Below, piece by piece: positions 55,742 to 64,000 of a DNA stretch of 64,000 bases. Origin of the DNA: JAFDBW01 sp963825575 (GTDB lineage: Bacteria > Desulfobacterota > Desulfuromonadia > Desulfuromonadales > BM103); contig CAWGUB010000017.1 in NCBI GenBank assembly GCA_963825575.1, positions 147,181 through 211,180 on the forward strand, written 5' to 3'. The position numbers and the translations under genes were made by a program. The notes beneath the pieces are model-generated. The model was not told the origin of the DNA. It did no database searches and worked only from the letters and a program-made list of their open reading frames with translations. Each line of letters begins with the position of its first letter. The stretch's first letter is position 1.

Positions 55742-55906
55742 TCGACCAAGCTCCGTTTACTGTTTAACAGTATCAAAGATATCGGGGGACTCAATTGCGA
55801 TGTCGCAGAATGTATGGAATTTGATCAGTTGTTGTCAGTGAAAATTAGCAGGAAGGTGTCACTGTACATGCTTTAGACTTCAGGGGGGAAAATGCAGGGA
55901 AGATGT

Positions 55907-57064
55907 TTAGGATTTGAAAAGAGAGCCAGTGCCGGATGATGTCAGGCCGAGCTCTTCAGCCTGCTTGGCCAGTTCTCGACAGACCTCTTGATTATCCTGA
56001 TGCAGTTCACAAGCCGCCCGGTAAAAGGTTGCCGCATCAGACTGTTGACGATGTTCAATCAACTGCGAAGCAATTTCGCCAAAGAACCAACCATTTTCAT
56101 GCTGATTGGCCATCAGTTGACGATAACAGCTTACAACCTCATTTAATTCGCCGCGTATCGCGTGCACCTTGGCAAGGCCCAGAAGACTGAATTTGTCGTA
56201 ACCGTTATCAAGGCTCTTCCGGTAGGTTGATTCAGCGGCAATCAGGTTGCCGTCATTTCTATAGGCATCCCCCAGTCGAGTGAACAAGTCAGCATTACCT
56301 TGTGAGAGCTCAAGAACTCGCTCCCAGAGAGAAATGGCCATAGGGTAATCACGCTGCCAGCGATAGTAGTGACCAAGTCCGTACAAGGCATAAGTGTTGT
56401 CACTTTCCAGATCGAGTGCTTTTTTGAAATGTTCTCTGGCTTTTTCATAATCTCCACGACGCCTGTGGAGATTTCCCAACGTAGTCAGGATGTTGATCAT
56501 CTCAGGACTTTTCTGCAATACCTGTTCATAGTACTGAATGGCAAGCTCGTCTTGTCCGATTTTATGGTACAGATCAGCTAGTCCCATCAAAGCATGGCTG
56601 TCTTCCTTATTGATGTACAGAGCCCGATGATAGTACTCCTCGGCCAACTGAAGTTTGCCGATGTTTTTGTACCCATCGGCTATCCGGGTAAGCACGAAAA
56701 TGTCCCTGGGTCGGCACTGGATGTAACGTGTCCAGAGCCTCAGAGCCTCATCTAGCAGATTCTGGTCGCGGCGGGTATCCCCTAAACCACGTAACGCAAA
56801 GAGGTTGTCCGGGTCTTGGTCCAGCACTCTTTGGTAAGATTGGGCTGCCTTTGAAAAGTTTTTCAGCCCACGCTGGGCATCGCCAATACCGACGAGTATA
56901 TATGGATTGGTTGGCTCGAGCTTACGGGCTTCATCGAACAGGGCACAGGCCTCAAGGTAGCTTTTTTCTTTGAGTAGTTGATGTCCACGCTTGGAGAGTT
57001 CGAGGATCTTCATATAATCGGATGAGCGGACCATGGAATTGTGGTTTTGCGTGTTTGTCTTCAT
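55907..57064 (-). CDS. TPR-repeat protein
   Basis: 385 residues made of about ten tetratricopeptide repeats (residues 18-350), for example GHQLLKEKSYLEACALFDEA, YHRALYINKEDSHALMGLAD and YALYGLGHYYRWQRDYPMAI. No signal peptide or membrane helix, so a cytoplasmic scaffold. ATG 57064 has GAAAATGAAG context and several alternative starts. Neighbours are not functionally related, so no partner is suggested. Function unknown. Confidence 0.85.
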   Translation of the reverse strand: MKTNTQNHNSMVRSSDYMKILELSKRGHQLLKEKSYLEACALFDEARKLEPTNPYILVGIGDAQRGLKNFSKAAQSYQRVLDQDPDNLFALRGLGDTRRDQNLLDEALRLWTRYIQCRPRDIFVLTRIADGYKNIGKLQLAEEYYHRALYINKEDSHALMGLADLYHKIGQDELAIQYYEQVLQKSPEMINILTTLGNLHRRRGDYEKAREHFKKALDLESDNTYALYGLGHYYRWQRDYPMAISLWERVLELSQGNADLFTRLGDAYRNDGNLIAAESTYRKSLDNGYDKFSLLGLAKVHAIRGELNEVVSCYRQLMANQHENGWFFGEIASQLIEHRQQSDAATFYRAACELHQDNQEVCRELAKQAEELGLTSSGTGSLFKS

Positions 57065-57490
57065 TTTCGACTCACACTATCTGAAGGCCTCCGAATGGGG
57101 GAGTGAAGATGTCTCAGACCCTATGTCGGTTGAGAGCAACCAATTCTAAAACAAATTTTAGCAGACGACTACGCACAACAACGCTCTCACAAAGATTCTC
57201 TGGTTAATCTTGTAAGCACTTAACAACTGAGAGACAGGATTCTTAGTGATCATGATATTTAAGAACCAAACCCAATGAGCATCATCATAACATTCGACCA
57301 CTCACAGCTTTCTCAAAATTCCTCTCGGATTGATCCACGGGCTGATTTTTGGCACAAGATTTTCAATTAACTGCATGGAACTATTATTTACTCTCTGAAT
57401 GCTAAAAAAGCCGACGGCATTGCCGTCGGCTTTTTGTTGGTTAACATAATCACGGGGAAAGTTTTTCCCCAAGGGGACGCCGGACCCTAC
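57065..57490. other. Intergenic region
   Basis: 426 bp between the TPR gene start and the MipA/OmpV stop, both minus strand. AT-rich, no gene. Contains the TPR gene promoter and a terminator (57406-57434) for the MipA/OmpV gene. Confidence 0.5.
57406..57434 (-). terminator. Rho-independent terminator after MipA/OmpV gene
   Basis: AAAAGCCGACGGCA/TGCCGTCGGCTTTT stem with almost no loop and A/T runs on both sides. Functions in either direction; it lies 57 bp past the MipA/OmpV stop. Confidence 0.75.
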
Positions 57491-58255
57491 TTACTTGCCC
57501 CAGCGATAAGTCGCCATCAGGCCGAAGAAGGCCTGCGCATCATCACCTTCATCGACAATCGGGCTGTCTTTGGCGTCTCCAAGCAGGGCGGAGTAAGACA
57601 CAATGCCCATAATTCCCCACTGCTCCCAGGGAGTATAATGTGCGATAATTCTGGTTCCGACATCCTTGAGGCCGGACCCAGCTTTGTAGAAAGGCAGGTC
57701 GCTGGTGCCAACATTTCCGGGGTTTACACCGAAGTATGTATCCGTGTAATCGCCATCAGCATAGGTGAGGAAAACATTTGGCGTCACAACCAGGACATCT
57801 GAAGCTTTCCATCTGTAACCCACATTTCCCTGTACCAGCATACCGTCATGTTCATTGGAAACATCCATCTGGAAGTCTACGCTAAGCAGTACATTGTCAA
57901 ATTTTGCCAAAGCATACGCGCCCACCTCCATGGCGTTATCAATGTCATCCATTCTGTCGACAGCCTTGTTGTCGACGTCATCACGTCCCATACGATAGCT
58001 TAAAACCGGACCAAACTCGAATTTATCACTGGCCAGGATATTGACCAAGAGGGTAGTGCCAAGTAGAGAGAAAGACCGGCCGCTATCATACTTGCCAGTC
58101 AACATCAGCATGGGAACGCCTTGGTAATCATCCGAACCTTCGTAATCAGGAGCAAAACCCGCACCGACACCGACTGAGTGTTTGGCGGCAAGTACCGGAC
58201 CAGCGGCAATGCACAAAGCGAACATTAAGCAGAAGAAAATCTTTGTCAGTTTCAT
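57491..58255 (-). CDS. MipA/OmpV family outer-membrane protein (second copy)
   Basis: 254 residues with signal peptide (FFCLMFALCIAAGPVLAAK) and barrel signature SVGVGAGFAPDYEGSDDY near residue 27. Ends with SYSALLGDAKDSPIVDEGDDAQAFFGLMATYRW. Shares the APDYEGS and LLGDA-DSPIV motifs with the protein at 13614 but lacks its acidic insert. Role unknown; MipA family. Confidence 0.85.
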   Translation of the reverse strand: MKLTKIFFCLMFALCIAAGPVLAAKHSVGVGAGFAPDYEGSDDYQGVPMLMLTGKYDSGRSFSLLGTTLLVNILASDKFEFGPVLSYRMGRDDVDNKAVDRMDDIDNAMEVGAYALAKFDNVLLSVDFQMDVSNEHDGMLVQGNVGYRWKASDVLVVTPNVFLTYADGDYTDTYFGVNPGNVGTSDLPFYKAGSGLKDVGTRIIAHYTPWEQWGIMGIVSYSALLGDAKDSPIVDEGDDAQAFFGLMATYRWGK

Positions 58256-59355
58256 TGAAGCCTCCTAAGTGATTAGAATTTTTTATATACCTTATCATGC
58301 TAAACGATATTTCTAAAATATCAATAATTTTGGCAGGGATTAAGCGACCCCCCCCTGGAACAAGTCTTGGTTCGTATTTATCGAAAGCTCAACTGATGGC
58401 AATGCGCGCCTTGAGTTGCTGGCCTCAGACAATCATACCTGTTGCTGTTTCTCTTGACATGGGGGCGATACTGAAGAGCTTCTCGTCGTCTGGCATCTCA
58501 GCCAGGACGTCCACTTCAGCCTGATCCTTATTTATACTCTCAGATAATGGCCAATATTGTGCTGAAACACGGGAATCACCAGGTGGGGGCGGTGTTATAG
58601 GCAAAGGAAGCAATATATATTTGCTATTTCGGCCACAGCGTTAATGGGCCGTTGTGGAATACTTAAACCTGAAGAAGCCAACTGACGGTCAACATCTAGC
58701 ATAACTCGATTAAACTCTTTAGGGCCTTTCTGGAAATCAATCACGGCAAAAGCCTTTTTGCGTCAAAATAGGCCGTTGATAACTTGGGGGCCTTATCTTG
58801 TGGATCAAGCCATTTCATAACCACCCTTGACCAACTATTGATAACATTTTATGTGAAATAATTCCAAGGGAATAGGGCAGTTAAGAAAAACTGATTCTGA
58901 AAATTGGCGGCATTGTGGCTGGGTATGGGGCCCTATTTATTAAGAACCTGGCTACTCAGGAGGGGTCTGGGGGTAGGGTGAGGGAGAGACACCAAAGAGG
59001 TCTGCATGGGCAATCGCTCATGTGCCTTGCTGCTACTGAAGCAGATGGTTGAGGTAGGGGTAATCAGAAAAAGTGGCTACCTTTTTGGCTACCTGGAGTC
59101 TTGACCAATAACAAAGGGGCTTGTAGTGAACAACTACAAGCCCCTGTTTTTATTATGGCTCCCCGAGTTGGACGGTAGTGGGCACTGGGAGGAACTGCTA
59201 ATAATGCATATTAAAAATCCCAGATAATCCAATAATTAGCTGCGAGAGGATTTTGCAGTAAGCCGTCAACTGTGCCAGTGGGTTTTGATATATATCGTGG
59301 CTTATGGAAAAGAGGTGCCACGAGAGCCGAGTTTTAGCTTTCGCAAGAAAACATT
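58256..59355. other. 1.1-kb intergenic region
   Basis: No supported gene on either strand. AT-rich, with a strong hairpin (59116-59144) near one end. An 18-base string at 59156-59173 (TGGCTCCCCGAGTTGGAC) resembles the 3' end of a tRNA read in reverse. Short frames (58297-58524 plus; 58425-58613 minus) lack start signals. Confidence 0.5.
59116..59144 (+). terminator. Rho-independent terminator, orphan
   Basis: 11-bp perfect stem GGGGCTTGTAG with a 7-nt loop, then TGTTTTTATT. No gene immediately upstream explains it, so it may belong to a small RNA or a lost gene. Confidence 0.65.
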
Positions 59356-60315
59356 TCAGACGGCTTGCTCCAGTGCGATACAAGGCTTATCCCCGCAGTT
59401 GATGACTTCAATGGAAATATGTTTGATTTGGTATAAGCCGGCCAGCAATTGCTTGTATTCGCTTGCCGAACGAGGGTGGTGGGTGACCAGAGTCAATAGC
59501 ACCGCGAGGTGTTGTGGCCCTATTTTCCAGACATGAAGATCGGTGATCCGGTTGTCTGCATCTGCTTCAATTAACTCTCGAATTTCATCACGCACTTCAC
59601 TTTTGACTCCGGCATCAAGCAGGATGGCGCTGCTTTCCTTCAGGAGCCCCCAGGCCCATCGGGTAATTACCAGAGCACCAACAATTCCCATCAATGGATC
59701 CAGCACCCACCAGCCGAAGAGACTGCCAAAGAGCAAAGCAATGATCGCCAGAACAGACGTCAAGGCATCGGCCAGGACATGAAAGTAGGCAGCTTTGAGA
59801 TTGTGGTCTTCATGATGATACTCATGGCCGTGACTGTGCCCATGGTGATGATCGTGCCCGTGGTTATCATTCAGTAAAAAAGCGCTGACAACATTGACCG
59901 TAAGACCGACCACAGCAACCAGTATCGATTGGCCATAATGTATTTCCACCGGAGAAAAGAAACGCCCCACCGATTCGACAGCCATCATCAGGGCAACCAC
60001 TGCAAGAGCGACGGCACTGGCGAACCCTCCGAGCACATTGATCTTGCCAGTGCCAAAGCTGAAATCAGGATTGTTGGCATTTTTACGTGAATATCGGTAG
60101 GCAAACAGGGTGATCAGAAAGGCCGCGACATGAGTGCCCATGTGCCAACCGTCAGCCAGTAGCGCCATCGAGCCGAACACAATTCCGGCAATAATCTCGA
60201 TGACCATAGTTACGGCCGTCAGACTCATCACCATAAAAGTGTTTTTCTCACTCTGCTCACGGGGCACAAAGAAATTGTGCCCATGCCGCCATTTATCAAG
60301 ATTGTGAATATGCAT
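59356..60315 (-). CDS. dmeF: Cation diffusion facilitator, DmeF-like
   Basis: 319 residues from ATG 60315 (MHIHNLDKWRHGHNF, the His-bearing N-terminus expected for DmeF). Six helices; the metal-binding HxxxD pairs are in LLADGWHMGTH and FHVLADALTS. A His-rich loop, GHDHHHGHSHGHEYHH, lies near residue 150. DmeF exports Co2+/Ni2+ and related divalent metals. It follows feoC by 18 bp on the same strand, so it is likely the last gene of a feo operon, a rare pairing. Confidence 0.9.
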   Translation of the reverse strand: MHIHNLDKWRHGHNFFVPREQSEKNTFMVMSLTAVTMVIEIIAGIVFGSMALLADGWHMGTHVAAFLITLFAYRYSRKNANNPDFSFGTGKINVLGGFASAVALAVVALMMAVESVGRFFSPVEIHYGQSILVAVVGLTVNVVSAFLLNDNHGHDHHHGHSHGHEYHHEDHNLKAAYFHVLADALTSVLAIIALLFGSLFGWWVLDPLMGIVGALVITRWAWGLLKESSAILLDAGVKSEVRDEIRELIEADADNRITDLHVWKIGPQHLAVLLTLVTHHPRSASEYKQLLAGLYQIKHISIEVINCGDKPCIALEQAV

Positions 60316-60333
60316 GCAACAATCCCTCAATGA

Positions 60334-60558
60334 TTACTGCAACCACTCGTAAACTTCCTTGACCTGTTCACTGCAACCACCACAGCAACCGTCACTGCTA
60401 CATCGATCTTCCTGATGGAGCCGTACACGACCTTTTCTGATCCAGTGGCCAAGCATTCCGCGCACAGCGTCCGGTTCCATATCAAAATGAACGGCAATAT
60501 CGTTCAAAGGTGCGACCTTACGTTCTGACAGGTAGCGTTTTACTTCACTGGGAGTCAT
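60334..60558 (-). CDS. feoC: FeoC-like Fe-S transcriptional regulator
   Basis: 74 residues: a winged helix (MTPSEVKRYLSERKVAPLNDIAVHFD) then a Cys cluster, RCSSDGCCGGCSEQ, of the type that binds [4Fe-4S] in FeoC. It modulates FeoB in response to oxygen or iron. ATG 60558; 54 bp after feoB and 18 bp before dmeF on the same strand. Confidence 0.85.
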   Translation of the reverse strand: MTPSEVKRYLSERKVAPLNDIAVHFDMEPDAVRGMLGHWIRKGRVRLHQEDRCSSDGCCGGCSEQVKEVYEWLQ

Positions 60559-60612
60559 TTTTTTCTCCTTGTCAAACCGGGGGACAGGCCCCGAATCAAT
60601 GTTGCATTAATT

Positions 60613-62943
60613 TCAACCCTTAACCGGAACAGTCACGCCAGAACCACGGGATTCTTTCCCCATGACACGCATCACCAACACGACGACTACAAATAGCAAC
60701 GCGCAACCGGCCAGCCAGGCCGTAGAGAAGCTTGGATGCCTTTCGAAGGTCGCCAGTTGATAAAAGCTGGTTGCCGAGACATAAGCCAGACCAGTTGTCC
60801 AGACAGCAATAAAAGCTGTCCAGCGCATGTTGGTTTCGCGGTAGACAGCGGCCATGGCCGCAACGCAGGGGAAGTACATGAGGATGAACAGCATGTAGGC
60901 GATAGCGCCGATCTTGCCGTCAAACAGTCTGCCCATAGCACCGAAGGTCCCGGCACTAACGGCCTGCGCCTCGGCGGCTATTTCAATGGAACTGGTGTCT
61001 CCGATGTTCAAACCCAGAGGGTCGGTGAGAGTATCGACAACCCCGGCCAGGTTTTCCGGGATGGTCTGCACCGCTTCTATCAGAGACGCGTTGAGGCTGT
61101 ACGCCTCTGCCTCGCCACCTGCGGCAAGCTCTTCTTGAAGTTCGTTCTGTAGATAGATTGCATCGAGGGTGCCGACGACAGCCTCCTTGGCGAAAACCCC
61201 TGTGAAAATACCGACCGTTGCGGGCCAGTTGTCCTGCTTGATCCCCATCGGGGCAAAGACTGGTGTCAAAGTACGGCTGACTGTCGAGAGCAGAGACTCC
61301 TTGCTGTCATCGTGGCCGATGGTGCCGTCTATCGACATGGTATTGAGCAACGCCAAGATGGCAACCATTGGAATCAGAATGCGGCTGGCTTTGAGCAGGA
61401 AAGACTTCAGCCGGTCCCAGGTGCGCAGCAACACAGACTTGATGGTCGGTACATGATAAGGCGGCAGTTCCATGACAAAAGGAGTGATGCTTCCCTTGAG
61501 CAGGGTGTATTTGAGGATCAAGCCAGTCAGAACAGCAAAACCGATCCCGGCCAGGTAGAGCAGAAAGACAACGTTTTGGCCGCCCGTCGGAAAGAATGCG
61601 GCGGCAAACAGAGCATAGACCGGCAAGCGCGCTCCACAGCTCATAAACGGGTTCATCATGATAGTCAGGGTGCGATCCCTCTGGTTCTCCAGGGTCCGGG
61701 TGGCCATGATCGCCGGAACGTTGCAACCGAAGCCGACCAACAGCGGCACAAACGACTTGCCTGGCAGACCGAGCATTCGCATGAAACGATCCATGACGAA
61801 AGCAGCGCGTGCCATGTAGCCGGAGCCTTCCAAAACGGCCAGGGCCAGGAACATGAACCCGATTGGCGGGATAAAGGTTGCCATCGTCTGGATTCCGCCA
61901 CCGATGCCGCTGGCAACGATTCCAATCAACCATGCAGGGGCATTGATATTGCCCAGCAACTCTGCCATACCGTCGACAAAAATTGCACCGAAGGCAATGT
62001 CAAAGAAGTCGATAAAGGCACCGCCGACATTGATGGTGAACATGAAGGTCAGGTACATCATCAGCAGAAAGATTGGCAGGCCCAAAACACGATTCAAAAC
62101 CACTTTGTCGATCTGGTTGGTTAGCGTCCGGCCTACCTTGGTGGTGTGCGACACGGCACTTTCTGTGAGCCAATGGATAAACCCATAGCGCGCATCGGCG
62201 ATCGCGATGTCAGCGTCATCATCCAAATGACGGGTAATTTTCTGTTGCTGTTTTTCAAGATCAGAAGCAGTCGCAGCATCCAGAATATTCACAAATTCAG
62301 GGTCATCTTCCAAAAGCTTCATTGCCAGCCAGTCGGCTCTGAGGCTTTTTTCATTCGCTAAAGTACGGACCTGATCAGCCAGTATGGTGGCGGCTTCCTG
62401 GATTTCGACCGGGTAAATCACATCAGCCTTCGAAATTGGGTTTTGTTCGGCAGATTGATGAATGGTTTTCTTCAGCAGCGTCAGGCCGCTACGCTTTGAG
62501 GCTGCAATTGGCACAACTGGTACGCCCAGTCGATCCGAGAGCTCTTGCGTGTCAATTCTTATCTGCCTTGCCTTGGCGACATCCATCTTGTTCAGAACGA
62601 CGATCATAGGCACGCGCATTTCCAGAAGCTGCGTGGTCAGATAAAGGTTTCGCACGATGTTGGCCGCATCGACAATATTGATGATCAAGTCGTAGTCTTC
62701 TGACAAGATATAATCTCGGGCAACTTTTTCATCTGTAGAAAGGGCAGACAGTGCATAGATACCAGGAATATCGACCAGCTCGAAATCGTGGCCTTCAAAA
62801 GAGTACACGCCGGTCTTGCGGTCGACGGTCACACCGGGCCAATTGCCCACCATCTGACGGGAACCGGTCAACTCGTTAAAGAGGGTGGTCTTGCCGCAGT
62901 TGGGATTACCCGCCACTGCAATTCTGAGGCACTTTTTCTGCAT
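60613..62943 (-). CDS. feoB: Ferrous iron transporter FeoB
   Basis: 776 residues from ATG 62943. That start is chosen because AAAGGAG lies 9 nt upstream; an upstream TTG at 62952 would overlap the feoA stop. G domain: GNPNCGKTTLFNEL (G1), GNWPGVTVDRKTG, VDIPGIYAL (G3), LNKMD (G4). C-terminal membrane part has the Gate motifs GFGCNVPAIMATRTLEN and PCVAAMAAVYRETNMRW. Imports Fe2+ into the cytoplasm. Part of feoABC-dmeF. Confidence 0.95.
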   Translation of the reverse strand: MQKKCLRIAVAGNPNCGKTTLFNELTGSRQMVGNWPGVTVDRKTGVYSFEGHDFELVDIPGIYALSALSTDEKVARDYILSEDYDLIINIVDAANIVRNLYLTTQLLEMRVPMIVVLNKMDVAKARQIRIDTQELSDRLGVPVVPIAASKRSGLTLLKKTIHQSAEQNPISKADVIYPVEIQEAATILADQVRTLANEKSLRADWLAMKLLEDDPEFVNILDAATASDLEKQQQKITRHLDDDADIAIADARYGFIHWLTESAVSHTTKVGRTLTNQIDKVVLNRVLGLPIFLLMMYLTFMFTINVGGAFIDFFDIAFGAIFVDGMAELLGNINAPAWLIGIVASGIGGGIQTMATFIPPIGFMFLALAVLEGSGYMARAAFVMDRFMRMLGLPGKSFVPLLVGFGCNVPAIMATRTLENQRDRTLTIMMNPFMSCGARLPVYALFAAAFFPTGGQNVVFLLYLAGIGFAVLTGLILKYTLLKGSITPFVMELPPYHVPTIKSVLLRTWDRLKSFLLKASRILIPMVAILALLNTMSIDGTIGHDDSKESLLSTVSRTLTPVFAPMGIKQDNWPATVGIFTGVFAKEAVVGTLDAIYLQNELQEELAAGGEAEAYSLNASLIEAVQTIPENLAGVVDTLTDPLGLNIGDTSSIEIAAEAQAVSAGTFGAMGRLFDGKIGAIAYMLFILMYFPCVAAMAAVYRETNMRWTAFIAVWTTGLAYVSATSFYQLATFERHPSFSTAWLAGCALLFVVVVLVMRVMGKESRGSGVTVPVKG

Positions 62944-62948
62944 CGCGT

Positions 62949-63182
62949 TCAACTCCTTTCCACCAGCACCATTGCCGCTTCCGCCTTGCGCAAGCTCAAG
63001 GAAAACCCCCGGACACTGATTTCCAGCGGATCACCCAGAGGAGCAACTCTGGTTAATTCAAGCTCAATGCCTTTAGTCAGGCCCATGGCCAGAAGCTTGG
63101 CACGATACTCTTTCTGCCCTTTTGCGAAACCACTTACGATGGCTTTTTCGCCGACTGACAATTGTCCAAGATGGTATTGCAT
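62949..63182 (-). CDS. feoA: FeoA ferrous iron transport accessory protein
   Basis: 77 residues with the SH3-like FeoA fold: LSVGEKAIVSGFAKGQKEYRAKLLAMGLTKGIELELTRVAPLGDPLEI. First gene of the feo operon, 5 bp ahead of the feoB ATG. Interacts with FeoB. AGGAGCAC precedes its start. Confidence 0.92.
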   Translation of the reverse strand: MQYHLGQLSVGEKAIVSGFAKGQKEYRAKLLAMGLTKGIELELTRVAPLGDPLEISVRGFSLSLRKAEAAMVLVERS

Positions 63183-63283
63183 GGTAGTGCTCCTGTGGGG
63201 TTGTCACAATGGGACCCGGGTGATTTTAAACCGTCTCTATGCTTTGTGGATTTATCAGGATTGAATAATTTGTATGATGAAAA

Positions 63284-63298
63284 TGAAAACCGTTATCA
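63284..63298 (-). promoter_or_regulatory. Fur-type box upstream of feoA
   Basis: On the plus strand TGAAAACCGTTATCA, a 7-1-7 inverted repeat with one mismatch. It overlaps the likely -35/-10 region of the feoA promoter (minus-strand TTGATA, 17 nt, CATACA), fitting iron- or peroxide-controlled feo expression. It also lies close to the divergent small ORF at 63386. Confidence 0.6.
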
Positions 63299-63385
63299 AA
63301 ATACACCCACGGCAGTTCACCGTCAAGATAAAAAATACCGTATATATATGACTTAATTGGTTATATTTGGAAGGAGGTGTAGATT

Positions 63386-63523
63386 ATGGCCCTAGATTGT
63401 GAAGCACGAATGGATCACTTGCAGAGAGAACCCTCGGTGGATGGGACACATGTCAATATACAGGAAGCGAGGTCGAAAGATAAATTCGGATGTCTCGGAA
63501 GTTGTGCCAGCAACTTTGGCTGA
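63386..63523 (+). CDS. 45-residue small protein with Cys-Gly-rich C-terminus
   Basis: ATG at 63386 preceded by the near-perfect ribosome site AAGGAGGTG at 63371-63379, spacing 6 nt. 45 residues, first part acidic/basic (MALDCEARMDHLQREP), ending KFGCLGSCASNFG. Two cysteines in the GCLGSC pattern plus one near the N-terminus (CEA). Divergent from feoA, with a shared intergenic region. No similarity recognised; it may be a small metal-related protein or a peptide precursor. Too short for routine calling but well supported by the ribosome binding site. Confidence 0.65.
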   Translation: MALDCEARMDHLQREPSVDGTHVNIQEARSKDKFGCLGSCASNFG

Positions 63524-63739
63524 TCTAAATCATTAGAAAAGTCCTTTGTCTTGAATACACTGCAATGTAGGAAAAGCCACCGATCCGAAGATTGATGGCT
63601 TTCGTGTTTTATAAATGTAGATTCTGGGACTTCATGTTTGCCTTGTTATTTCACTTTCAATCTAGCGAAATAACATAATTCATCTTAATTTATTTCTATT
63701 TAAAGTTTCAAGTCGCTGATATTTATAGGATTTATTTTT

Positions 63740-63755
63740 TGGCATACCTCATGCT
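63740..63755 (+). promoter_or_regulatory. Sigma-54-type promoter
   Basis: TGGCATACCTCATGCT matches the -24/-12 consensus TGGCAY-N5-TTGCW with GG at 63741-63742 and GC at 63753-63754, exactly 10 nt between them. Expected transcription start near 63766, about 50 nt before the ATG at 63815. Confidence 0.7.
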
Positions 63756-63814
63756 TAGAATACTATTCTAGTTAGGTATTGTTTCGTTTAATCCCGAGTC
63801 ATGAGGTAGACATT

Positions 63815-63985
63815 ATGTTTCAATTGCATAAAATATTTTTGTGTAATGCATTCGTAGCTGCAATCTTTATTTTTTCCACATTACCACCATTGGTAAACAG
63901 CATAGCAGAAGGGCTGTTGCTTATCTTTCTGACTTTTTATGTGGCGGCCTTCCTGGAAAGTGTTTTTGTCCGAGTTAGACAATAG
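63815..63985 (+). CDS. 56-residue small membrane protein
   Basis: ATG 63815, preceded by TGAGGTAGACAT. 56 residues with two hydrophobic helices: IFLCNAFVAAIFIFSTLPPL and GLLLIFLTFYVAAFLESVFV, ending VRVRQ. A small inner-membrane protein driven by the sigma-54-type promoter upstream. An upstream in-frame start at 63779 is unlikely because it would leave almost no leader. The stop is at 63985, 15 bp before the window end. Function unknown. Confidence 0.7.
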   Translation: MFQLHKIFLCNAFVAAIFIFSTLPPLVNSIAEGLLLIFLTFYVAAFLESVFVRVRQ

Positions 63986-64000
63986 ATTTGAAGTTTGAGT

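Noticed and set aside
58297..58613. Short open frames on both strands in the 58.3-58.6 kb region
   Set aside because: Overlapping in opposite directions, no start signal and atypical composition.

Overview
The window reads as chromosomal DNA of a Gram-negative bacterium of the former deltaproteobacteria, most likely Desulfuromonadales/Geobacterales. I infer this from the family mix (a DUF1302-DUF1329-YCF48-RND cluster, SO_0444-type metal exporter, CbiM with a PDGLE tail, FeoABC, a CxxCH cytochrome, a RelA/SpoT-TPR fusion), the GC-rich coding regions and one sigma-54-type promoter. No rRNA, confident tRNA, CRISPR array, prophage or intact transposase was found.

Layout. 1-10.4 kb: the end of a ferredoxin-type protein, then a minus-strand operon (DUF1302 outer-membrane protein, DUF1329, YCF48 beta-propeller, RND/MMPL transporter, acyl-CoA ligase) that looks like a lipid or hydrophobic-substrate envelope transport system, then sixA. 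10.5-17 kb: a metal permease, envelope proteins (OmpA-like lipoprotein, MipA/OmpV porin-like protein), an amino-acid binding protein, transaldolase-like aldolase and folK. 17-28.6 kb: P-type Ca-type ATPase, MoxR-DUF58-transglutaminase, pcnB, miaA, glycosyltransferase, PilZ, ferritin-like protein and a monoheme cytochrome. 28.6-29.5 kb: a non-coding stretch with nested repeated hairpins. 29.5-43 kb: sucCD, cbiMQO, SprT, RelA/SpoT-TPR, class IV aminotransferase, cold shock protein, small proteins and the ovothiol pair ovoA/ovoB-like. 43-54 kb: an oxidative and protein-stress region (PerR-like regulator, KatG, DedA, DUF1003, class II amidotransferase, transglutaminase, CbpM-CbpA-GrpE, DUF2254). 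54-58 kb: radical SAM protein, TPR protein, second MipA/OmpV. 59-64 kb: feoA-feoB-feoC-dmeF, then two small ORFs, one with an exceptional ribosome binding site and one behind a sigma-54 promoter.

Five genes are broken by one or more small changes (DUF1302, OmpA lipoprotein, TgpA-like transglutaminase, katG, and a STAS/SpoIIAA-like gene with an in-frame TAA). So many clean single-base lesions in otherwise well-kept genes suggest uncorrected sequencing errors for at least some, with DUF1302 the best candidate for real decay.

The most coherent functional theme is peroxide and iron handling: palindromic Fur/PerR-type boxes lie before the regulator, katG and feoA, and ovothiol synthesis lies directly upstream of the regulator. 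No complete, unmistakably new system was found. The best candidates for something undescribed are the 45-residue Cys-containing peptide beside feoA, the sigma-54-driven 56-residue membrane protein, and the repeat-rich non-coding block at 28.6-29.5 kb.
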